From the NCBI GenBank assembly GCA_017307375.1, contig JAFKFH010000004.1:372001-436000 (forward strand): a stretch of 64,000 bases of DNA. The letters are read 5' to 3'. Within the stretch, counting starts at the first letter, position 1, and each line of letters starts with the position of its first letter. Below are positions 57,335 through 64,000 of this stretch, in pieces. The stretch comes from Alphaproteobacteria bacterium. GTDB lineage: Bacteria > Pseudomonadota > Alphaproteobacteria > Ferrovibrionales > Ferrovibrionaceae. The notes below the pieces were generated by a model. The model saw only the letters and a program-made list of their open reading frames with translations. It was not told the origin of the DNA and ran no database searches. The translations under genes and the position numbers were made by a program.

Positions 57335-59373
57335 CCGGCGGCGAGGGAGGGCCGGAACGCGCCCTGGTCCTTGCCCCGGCAGGACGCGATGCGGCGATCG
57401 CCTCGCAGATCCTGGGCGAGGCGGGGCTGGCGGTTTCGGTCTGCCCGGATCTGCCGGGGCTGTGCGGCGGGGTCGCGAGCGGTGCGGCCATGGCCCTGAT
57501 CGTCGAAGAAGCGCTGCTCGATGCCGATCTTGCCAGCCTGGCCGGTCTGGTCGCCGGGCAGCCGGCCTGGTCCGACTTTCCCTTCATCGTGCTGTCGCTG
57601 CGTGGCGCGGGGCTCGAGCGCAACCCGGGCGCCCGGCGGCTGATGGGCGTGCTGGGCAACGTCACCTTTCTCGAACGGCCATTCCACCCGACGACGCTGG
57701 TCAGCGTGGTGCAGACCGCCCTGCGCAGTCGCCGTCGCCAGTACGAGGCGCGTCGGCGCATCGAGGAGATCCGGGCCGCCGAGGCGCAGTTCTCGATCAT
57801 GGTCGAGACGATCCCGCAGCTTGCCTGGATGGCCGAGCCCGGGGGCCGCGTGTTCTGGTACAACCAGCGCTGGTACGACTATACCGGCTCGAGCCCGGAG
57901 GAGATGGCGGAGCAGGGCTGGCAGGCGGTCCACGACCCGGCGGTGCTGCCGGCCTTCATGACGCGCTGGCAGGCTTCGCTGAAGTCCGGCGAACCGTTCG
58001 AGATGACCTTGGCCCTGCGCGCGGCATCGGGCGAGTTTCGTCCGTTCCTGACCCGCGCCGCGCCGATCCGCGACGAAGCGGGCCGGGTCCTGCGCTGGTT
58101 CGGCACCAATACCGACGTCACCGCGCAGCAGAATCTGGAAATGCTGCTGGAGCGGCGCGTTGCCGAGCGCACGGTCGAGCTGGAGCAGGCGAACCGCCAG
58201 CTCGCCGCGCAGATCGTCGAGCGGGAGAAGATCCAGTCGGCCCTGCGGCAGGCCCAGCGGCTGGAGGCGGTCGGCCAGCTGACCTCGGGTGTCGCCCATG
58301 ACTTCAACAATCTGCTCACCGTCGTGCTCGGCAATGCCCGCCGCCTGCAGAAGGGCGCGTCGGACCACGAGCAGCGTCGCCGCCTCGACATGATCGTCCA
58401 GGCGGCCGAGCGCGGCGCCAAGCTGACCGCCCAACTGCTGGCCTTCTCGCGCCGGCAGAAGCTCGAGCCGAAGCCGGTCGACCTGAACGAGACGGTCTCC
58501 GGCATGCACGACCTGCTGCAGTCGACGATGGGCGGCAGCATCCGCATCCAGGTGCAGCTGTACCCGGGGCTGTGGCCGGCGATGGTCGACCCGACGCAGA
58601 TCGAGCTGGTCGTCCTGAATCTCGCCATCAACGCGCGCGACGCGATGGAGGTCGGGGGGACGCTGACCGTCGAGACGGCCAATGTGGTGCTGGGGCCGCC
58701 GCTGCGGCCCGAGCAGCCGACGGCGGGCGACTACGTGATGGTCGCCGTCTCCGATACCGGCTCGGGCATGAGCGACGAGGTGCTGGCCAAGGCGTTCGAG
58801 CCGTTCTTCACCACCAAGTCGGTCGGCAAGGGCTCCGGCCTCGGCCTCAGCCAGGTCTATGGCCTGGCCAAGCAGTCCGGGGGCGGGGTCCGTATCGCGA
58901 CCCGGCCCGGCCACGGGACATCGGTCAAGGTCTACCTGCCGCGCGCCCGGGCGATCGTGCAGGCCGAGCCGGGCCGGCGCCGGCAGCCGGTCGACCGCCA
59001 GCCCAAGGGCGCGATCGTCCTGCTGGTCGACGATGACGGCGCGGTTCGCGAGGTCACCGCGGCCATGCTGCGGGATCTCGGTTATGGCGTGTTCGAGGCG
59101 GGCAGCGGCGGAGCCGCGCTCGATCTGCTCGAACGCAATGCGCATGTCGCCCTCGTCCTGCTCGACTTTGCCATGCCCGGGATGAACGGCGCCGAACTGG
59201 CGCGCGAAATACGGACCCGGCGGCCGGGCCTGCCGGTGCTGTTCGCCACGGGCTACGCCGATGCCTCGGGCCTGGCCGGCATCCACCAGGACCAGATCAT
59301 CCGCAAGCCGTTTCCGGAGTGGGAACTGGCGGACAAGCTGTCACGCCATCTCGCCGGCGACGCGACGGCGTGA
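57331..59373 (+). CDS. Hybrid histidine kinase with pseudo-receiver, PAS, HisKA, HATPase and receiver domains
   Basis: The 680-residue product begins with a receiver-like domain (about 5-130) that lacks a clear phosphoacceptor Asp. A PAS domain follows (about 150-275, with WYNQRWYDYTG). The HisKA His is in GVAHDFNNLLT, the ATPase has NLAINARDAM and GSGLGLSQVYGLAKQ, and a C-terminal receiver has the Asp in LLDFAMPGMNG. The missing Asp suggests that the N-terminal domain is a protein-binding pseudo-receiver. No membrane segment is visible, so sensing is cytoplasmic. Coupling to the KaiC-like gene suggests a shared pathway. Confidence 0.9.
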   Translation: MTGGEGGPERALVLAPAGRDAAIASQILGEAGLAVSVCPDLPGLCGGVASGAAMALIVEEALLDADLASLAGLVAGQPAWSDFPFIVLSLRGAGLERNPGARRLMGVLGNVTFLERPFHPTTLVSVVQTALRSRRRQYEARRRIEEIRAAEAQFSIMVETIPQLAWMAEPGGRVFWYNQRWYDYTGSSPEEMAEQGWQAVHDPAVLPAFMTRWQASLKSGEPFEMTLALRAASGEFRPFLTRAAPIRDEAGRVLRWFGTNTDVTAQQNLEMLLERRVAERTVELEQANRQLAAQIVEREKIQSALRQAQRLEAVGQLTSGVAHDFNNLLTVVLGNARRLQKGASDHEQRRRLDMIVQAAERGAKLTAQLLAFSRRQKLEPKPVDLNETVSGMHDLLQSTMGGSIRIQVQLYPGLWPAMVDPTQIELVVLNLAINARDAMEVGGTLTVETANVVLGPPLRPEQPTAGDYVMVAVSDTGSGMSDEVLAKAFEPFFTTKSVGKGSGLGLSQVYGLAKQSGGGVRIATRPGHGTSVKVYLPRARAIVQAEPGRRRQPVDRQPKGAIVLLVDDDGAVREVTAAMLRDLGYGVFEAGSGGAALDLLERNAHVALVLLDFAMPGMNGAELAREIRTRRPGLPVLFATGYADASGLAGIHQDQIIRKPFPEWELADKLSRHLAGDATA

Positions 59374-59460
59374 CCGTCCAGGCGATAATTGTACGTCGGA
59401 CCTGTCTTTCGCGATCTTGACCGATCCGTAAGGCGCCTCTATTGGTTACCGCGCCGACGG

Positions 59461-59793
59461 ATGGTTTCCGAATTAAGAGATATCGCACGAAAAATGAGGC
59501 CTTTAACCGCAACGGTCGACCAGAAGCGTGATCGCGCCGAGAAAACGTTGCGCCGGCTGCGCGAAATCCTGGAAGCCGGGCTCGAGGACGGGGTCAACCA
59601 GACCTATGCCCGCGGCTTCCTGCGGCGTCTCGACCACATCGAGCCCAAGATCGAATCCGCCAACATGGAACAGATCGATATCCTGATCCGGGATATCTCG
59701 CATGTGATCGACGGCTGGTCGATCCGGCGATCGGAGACGACGACGCCGCTGGCGATGCGCGGGCTGACCAAGAAGCTCTACGGCGAATTCTGA
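59461..59793 (+). CDS. Small helical protein of unknown function
   Basis: The 110-residue product from ATG 59461 is charged and helical (KRDRAEKTLRRLREILEAG, then MEQIDILIRDISHVIDGW). A TTG at 59389 would extend it by 24 residues; I see no better ribosome site there. No family is recognised. It is a single gene between the histidine kinase and the glycosyltransferase. Confidence 0.6.
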   Translation: MVSELRDIARKMRPLTATVDQKRDRAEKTLRRLREILEAGLEDGVNQTYARGFLRRLDHIEPKIESANMEQIDILIRDISHVIDGWSIRRSETTTPLAMRGLTKKLYGEF

Positions 59794-59857
59794 CGGTTTG
59801 CGAAGCGCCCTGCCTTCAGGCTAGTTTCGACTGGCCGACACGGGGGACGGGGTTCTG

Positions 59858-62197
59858 ATGGCGACGCTGGCCGAGGTTCTGACGCGCGCGCTGGCGTTGC
59901 ATCAGGCGGGCGACCTGGCGGGCGCCGAGCGCCTCTACGATCTGATTCTCTCGCAGTTGCCCGACGAACCGGACACGCTCCACCTGTCGGGCGTGCTGGC
60001 CTTCCAGACCGGCAGGGCGGCCCTCGGCGCCGAGCGCATCGAGGCGGCACTGCGTCACGCCCCGGCCCTGACCGAGGCGCACAACAATCTCGGCGCAGTA
60101 CTGGCCAGCCTGGGCGATCGCGGCGCGGCGGCGGCAGCGAGCCGCCGGGCAGTTGCCCTGCAGCCGGATCACCGCGACGCCCTGTTCCGGCTGGCCGAAC
60201 TGACCGGCGATGCCATCGGCTTCCGACGCTGCCTGCGGCTCGACCCCCGCCATCGACCGACCCGGCTTGCGCTTGCCGCGGTCGATCCGGCGATGGCCCT
60301 GCCGCTGCTGCATGGCCTTGCCGCCTTCGAACCGGACGGGGCGCTGGCCTGGGCCAACCTGGCCCGCCTGGCGGGCGACCGGGCCGCGCTCTTCCGGCGC
60401 GCGCTGATACTCGATCCCGCCCAGCCCGACCTGCACGAGGCGCTGGCGCGGTTGGGCGCGGGCGGTGCCGCGCGGCGGCGCGCCCTGGCGCTGGCCCCGG
60501 CCTTCGGCACGGCGCTGGTCAACCATGCCGCGCTGCTGACCGGCACGTCGCGCGGCCGCTGGGCGGAGCGGGCGGTGCGGGCCGCGCCGGGCGATCCCGC
60601 CGCCTGGGTCAATTGCGGCAGCGCGCGCGGCGCCGGGGGGGCGGGCGCGTTGCGGCGGGCTGCCGCGCTCGATCCGGCACGGACCAATGCGTGGCTGGGG
60701 CTGGCCCAGATCGCTGCCGAGGATAGCCGGGTCGAAGACGCGGCGCGCGCCTACGATCGCGTGCTGGCCCTGTGCCCTGACGACATCGCCGCGCTGACCG
60801 GGCGGTTCAACATGGCAAGCCTGGCCGCCGACCTGGAGCGCGCCGCGCGACTGGCCGCGGCGATCCGGTCGGCGCTGGCCCCGGACGCGATCACCGACTG
60901 GCGGCTGGCCGGCCAGCTGATCTATCTCGGCCCCTATATCGGCCTGGATCCGGCCCGCCTGCGGGCGCTCGGACGGCAGTGCGGGGCACTGTTGTCGGCC
61001 GAGGCGGGACCGGCATCGGTGCCGCCCGCGCCGCGGCGGCCTTTGCCGCCGGTGCGTGTCGGGCTGGTTTCGCCCGACCTGGGCAACCGGCCGATGGGGC
61101 AGGTGCTGCGCGGCGTGCTGCAGGCGCATGACCCGGCTGCCCTGGAAATCCGGGGCTATGCGCTGGTCGACCGCGCCGGCGACCCCGGGACCCACTACCG
61201 CGACCTCGTCGGCGGCATGGCCGGCTATCGCGATCTCGCGGGATTGAGCGACGATGAAGCCCGCGCGCGGATCGCGGCCGACCAACTCGATGTCCTGGTC
61301 GACCTGACCGGCTTCATGCAGCATGCGCGCCCGGCGCTGTTCGCCGGCCGGCCGGCGCCGGTCCAGCTCTACTGGATCGGCCACCATGGCGGCGGCCTCA
61401 GCCTTTCGTTCTTCGACTATCTGCTGGCCGACGACGTCGTGCTGCCGCCGGGGGCCGAGGCGATCTACGCCGAGGCGGCGGTGCGGCTGCCGGTGAGCTA
61501 TCATCCGGCGGATCGGCCCGCCCTGCCGGATATCGCGCTCGCCCGGCGCGATTTCGGCCTGCCCGACGAGGCGATCGTGTTCTGCGCCTTCAACAATCCG
61601 CAGAAGATCGACGGCGAATGCCTCGATGCCTGGGCCGAGATCCTGCGCGCGGTGCCGGGCAGCGTCCTGTGGCTGTCGAACCCGCATCGCCTGCCCGCCA
61701 CGGCGGTCAATTTGCGTGCGGCGGCGGCGCGGCGCGGGGTGGCGCCGGACCGGCTGGTCTTCGCCGGCTTCGTGGCGGACAAGGCGGTCCATTTCCTGCG
61801 GCACCGCCTGGCGGACCTGTTCCTCGACGCGTTCCGCGCGACGGCCTCGACCACGGCGCTCGATGCGCTGTGGGCCGGGCTGCCGGTGCTGACGCGGGCG
61901 GGGCAGGGGGTCGGGCAGCGCATCGCCACCAGCATGGTCACGGCCCTCGGCATGCCGGAAATGAGCCGCCCCGACAGCGCCGATTTCGTCGCCACCGCGA
62001 TCGCGCTGGCTAATGATCGGGCCGAGCTTGAGCGGCGGCGGGTCCGGCTTGCCGCGTTGCGCGACGGTGCGCCGCTGTTCGATCCGGGGCGCAGTGCCCG
62101 CCATCTGGCCGCCGCCTTCGCCGAGATGGCGCGGCGGTCCCGCGCCGGGCTCGCCCCGGCGCCGTTCCGGATCGGCGAGGACGGGTCAGTCGGTTAG
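59858..62197 (+). CDS. TPR protein with C-terminal OGT/SPINDLY-type glycosyltransferase
   Basis: The 779-residue product has tetratricopeptide repeats in residues about 1-370 (RALALHQAGDLAGAERLYDL; AHNNLGAVLASLGDRGAAAA). The glycosyltransferase family 41 catalytic half follows, with VRVGLVSPDLGNRPMGQVL, VQLYWIGHHGG, FCAFNNPQKIDGECLDAWAE, RLVFAGFVADKAVHFLRH and FRATASTTALDALWAGLPVL. Bacterial members glycosylate proteins such as flagellins or adhesins; no target is nearby. The repeats are degenerate in the middle, where the Ala-rich segments lose the TPR spacing. Confidence 0.9.
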   Translation: MATLAEVLTRALALHQAGDLAGAERLYDLILSQLPDEPDTLHLSGVLAFQTGRAALGAERIEAALRHAPALTEAHNNLGAVLASLGDRGAAAAASRRAVALQPDHRDALFRLAELTGDAIGFRRCLRLDPRHRPTRLALAAVDPAMALPLLHGLAAFEPDGALAWANLARLAGDRAALFRRALILDPAQPDLHEALARLGAGGAARRRALALAPAFGTALVNHAALLTGTSRGRWAERAVRAAPGDPAAWVNCGSARGAGGAGALRRAAALDPARTNAWLGLAQIAAEDSRVEDAARAYDRVLALCPDDIAALTGRFNMASLAADLERAARLAAAIRSALAPDAITDWRLAGQLIYLGPYIGLDPARLRALGRQCGALLSAEAGPASVPPAPRRPLPPVRVGLVSPDLGNRPMGQVLRGVLQAHDPAALEIRGYALVDRAGDPGTHYRDLVGGMAGYRDLAGLSDDEARARIAADQLDVLVDLTGFMQHARPALFAGRPAPVQLYWIGHHGGGLSLSFFDYLLADDVVLPPGAEAIYAEAAVRLPVSYHPADRPALPDIALARRDFGLPDEAIVFCAFNNPQKIDGECLDAWAEILRAVPGSVLWLSNPHRLPATAVNLRAAAARRGVAPDRLVFAGFVADKAVHFLRHRLADLFLDAFRATASTTALDALWAGLPVLTRAGQGVGQRIATSMVTALGMPEMSRPDSADFVATAIALANDRAELERRRVRLAALRDGAPLFDPGRSARHLAAAFAEMARRSRAGLAPAPFRIGEDGSVG

Positions 62198-62626
62198 CGG
62201 CTGCAGCGCGGTCGTCTTGCCGTCTGCGCGGGTTACCAGCCCGCCGACGAACCGGCCGCTGCCATAGGCATCCATCCGGCCGATGACGCGGATCCGGTCG
62301 CCGACCCGGACCGCGGACTTGGCGGCCCAGCCGTGCCCGGCGTCGACGACGACCGAGGCGTGGCCGTCGGACAGGACGAAGTCGCCGGTATTGGCGGCGA
62401 CCACCGTCCCCATGATCATCACGAAGCTGGATTGCGGGATTTCGCCGATCGGGGTCGGTACGGCGAGGCGGGCAGCCGCCTGGGCGGCCGGATCGGGCGC
62501 AGCCGCCGGGGCGGGAGTGGCCGCGGCCGGCGGTGTCGTGGCGGCCGGGGTCTTGGCCGCCTGCTGGCCCTGGGCGGGCAGGGCCAGGACCATGGCCAGC
62601 AGCAGAGTTGTCGATCGGACGAGCAT
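62186..62626 (-). CDS. Secreted OB-fold-like protein
   Basis: The 146-residue product has a signal peptide (about 20 residues), an Ala/Pro-rich linker and a C-terminal domain with the strand pattern of small exported OB-fold proteins (VMIMGTVVAANTGDFVLSD, then VRVGDRIRVIGRMD). It converges on the glycosyltransferase gene, overlapping by 12 bases. No catalytic residues are visible. The function is unknown. Confidence 0.7.
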   Translation of the reverse strand: MLVRSTTLLLAMVLALPAQGQQAAKTPAATTPPAAATPAPAAAPDPAAQAAARLAVPTPIGEIPQSSFVMIMGTVVAANTGDFVLSDGHASVVVDAGHGWAAKSAVRVGDRIRVIGRMDAYGSGRFVGGLVTRADGKTTALQPLTD

Positions 62627-62864
62627 GGTCAGAAAATCACCCTGCTGGCCGCCCTGGGCAAGGGGAAACGCGCTTCCCGGCGACCCTAATTGCCCTGTAG
62701 CGTGCGGGCCGCGGGCATGTCATTCTACCCGGCGTCGGTACGGGAGCCGGCCATTTCGCGATTCGCTCATGAATTCGCCGGCTTGACCTGTATCGTGGTG
62801 GCGACCGATGCTGAGCGAACAACGCTCGGCGCGACGCGATGTATCAGCAGGGCGTGATCCGACC

Positions 62865-63992
62865 ATGACGGAGACGATGCAACTCAGCAAGGCCGACGTC
62901 GAGCGTCTGATGCGCGATCCGTCACCGGATGCGCGCGTCGATGCCGCCTCCAAGGTCGCCAGCGCCTTCGCCGACGCGCATCTTACTGACAGCGAGCGTC
63001 AGCTTGCCCGCGAAATCATTGCCGCCTTCGCCCATGACGCCGTCGTCCGCGTCCGCCAGGCCCTGTCCGAGAACCTGAAGGACAGCCCGGATATCCCCCA
63101 CGAACTGGCGCTGAAGCTGGCCAAGGACGTCGCCGAGGTGGCGGCACCGATGCTGGCCTCGTCGTCGGTGCTGTCCGAAGCCGATCTGATCGAGATCGTC
63201 ACGGCCGGGTCGTCGGCGCATCAGACCGCCATCGCCTCGCGCCGCGAGGTTCCTGCGACGCTTGCCGGCGTGCTGGTCGAGAAGGGCTCCGAGGATGCCG
63301 TCTCGACGCTGATGAAGAACGACGGCGCCCAGGTCGACGAAGGCCAGATGGAAAAGGCCCTGACCCGGTTCGAGGGCAGCCAGAAGGTCGCCGACAACCT
63401 GGCGCTGCGCGCCAAGCTGCCGATCACGATCACCGAGCGTCTGGTGGCCGTGGTTTCCGACAAGATCCGCGAACATCTGGTTACCCATCACGAAATGCCG
63501 CCCGATCTCGCCGCCGATCTGCTGCTGCAGAGCCGGGAAAAGGCACTGGTCGGCCTGCTGGCCGAGAACGAGACGGTCGACGTCGAGGCGCTGGTGCGCG
63601 ACCTCAAGGCCAATGGCCGGCTGACCCCGACGCTGATCCTGCGGGCGCTCTGTACCGGCGATATCGATTTCTTCGAGCATGCGATGGCGGTGCTGGCCGG
63701 CATTCCCGTCCAGAATGCTCACCGGCTGATCAACGACCCGGGTCGGATCGGCCTGAAGACGCTCTATGACCGCTGCAGCCTGCCGCCGCAACTGTTCGAC
63801 ATGGTGCGGATCGCCATCGATGTGGTGCGCGAGACCCAGTACAATGGCCTGCCCGGCGATCGCCGCCGCTTTGTCGAGAGCGTGATCGAGCGCACGCTGA
63901 CCGCGTTTGACACGATCATGGAAGGCGACGATATCGACTGGCTGATCCGCAAGCTGTCCGGTTCGGCCTCGGCGCGCTCGCAGGCGGCCTGA
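62865..63992 (+). CDS. DUF2336 protein
   Basis: The 375-residue product is all-helical with HEAT-like repeats (RVRQALSENLKDSPDIPHEL; ALKLAKDVAEVAAPMLASSS) and the long C-terminal helices of DUF2336, a family almost limited to alphaproteobacteria. The in-frame ATG at 62808 would add 19 residues with no clear ribosome site; I prefer 62865. The function of the family is not established. Confidence 0.85.
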   Translation: MTETMQLSKADVERLMRDPSPDARVDAASKVASAFADAHLTDSERQLAREIIAAFAHDAVVRVRQALSENLKDSPDIPHELALKLAKDVAEVAAPMLASSSVLSEADLIEIVTAGSSAHQTAIASRREVPATLAGVLVEKGSEDAVSTLMKNDGAQVDEGQMEKALTRFEGSQKVADNLALRAKLPITITERLVAVVSDKIREHLVTHHEMPPDLAADLLLQSREKALVGLLAENETVDVEALVRDLKANGRLTPTLILRALCTGDIDFFEHAMAVLAGIPVQNAHRLINDPGRIGLKTLYDRCSLPPQLFDMVRIAIDVVRETQYNGLPGDRRRFVESVIERTLTAFDTIMEGDDIDWLIRKLSGSASARSQAA

Positions 63993-64000
63993 CCCGCCGG

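Noticed and set aside
55646-59286. Long minus-strand open frames opposite the KaiC-like and histidine kinase genes
   Set aside because: Composition-driven shadows. Sense frames carry complete domain motifs and coupled starts and stops.
59816-62104. A 762-codon minus-strand frame opposite the glycosyltransferase gene
   Set aside because: Sense product has TPR and OGT motifs; the antisense product is Arg/Gln/Gly-rich with no fold.

Overview
The window is about two-thirds G+C and reads as an alphaproteobacterial chromosome, probably Rhodospirillales-like. The markers are an EcfG-type sigma factor next to a NepR-like anti-sigma factor, a DUF2336 protein, a DUF3309 protein and a pta-fabI-ackA operon. 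The taxon below class level is inference. It has three parts: the right-hand 28.9 kb of a prophage, a RiPP (probably lasso-peptide) island, and ordinary chromosomal genes.

Prophage (1-28888). It starts inside a tail-assembly gene and carries a 2053-residue tape measure protein, tail tip and fibre genes, and a lysis module (GH19-like endolysin, M15-like peptidase, nested Rz/Rz1-like spanins). A small accessory block follows: a RyR-domain protein and an Acb2/Tad1-like cyclic-nucleotide sponge behind the same 19-nt hairpin, then a DNA adenine methylase. An EamA transporter sits on the opposite strand. Next comes a rightward cassette of a zinc-ribbon protein, SNF2 helicase, IbrA-like PAPS-reductase-family protein, GNAT-like protein, IbrB-like ParB protein and a duplicated RWV-motif protein. 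A leftward early operon faces it and is driven from a promoter with a perfect 19-bp palindrome in its spacer. The prophage ends at the 3' half of a tRNA-Lys gene, taken as attR. The integrase and the left end lie outside the window.

RiPP island (29953-40333). The parts come in pairs: two asparagine-synthetase-like cyclases, two PqqD/RRE proteins, two HPr-kinase-like enzymes and two sulfotransferases, plus one JmjC/cupin oxygenase. Upstream of each cyclase I find a 54-codon precursor-like ORF with a WxxP leader motif, a suitably placed Thr, a core Asp, and a C-terminal Ala-Ser. The C-terminal Ser suits the known activity of HPrK-like lasso-peptide kinases. No B2 transglutaminase-like protease or ABC exporter is visible. 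A decayed IS3-type orfA fragment lies just downstream of one PqqD gene, where B2 would be expected. Two tandem secreted subtilases follow.

Chromosomal part (44-64 kb). This begins with a general-stress-response neighbourhood: dps, ecfG, nepR and several small stress-type genes. Four exact GGAAC-N16/17-CGTT promoters stand in front of dps, two small genes and a PRC-barrel gene, and two weaker ones are present. Then come AsmA, a LysR regulator diverging from an acyl-CoA dehydrogenase, a possible CCUCC-loop sRNA, phosphotransacetylase-fabI-ackA, a KaiC-like ATPase coupled to a hybrid histidine kinase, a TPR/OGT-type glycosyltransferase, a secreted OB-fold-like protein and a DUF2336 protein.
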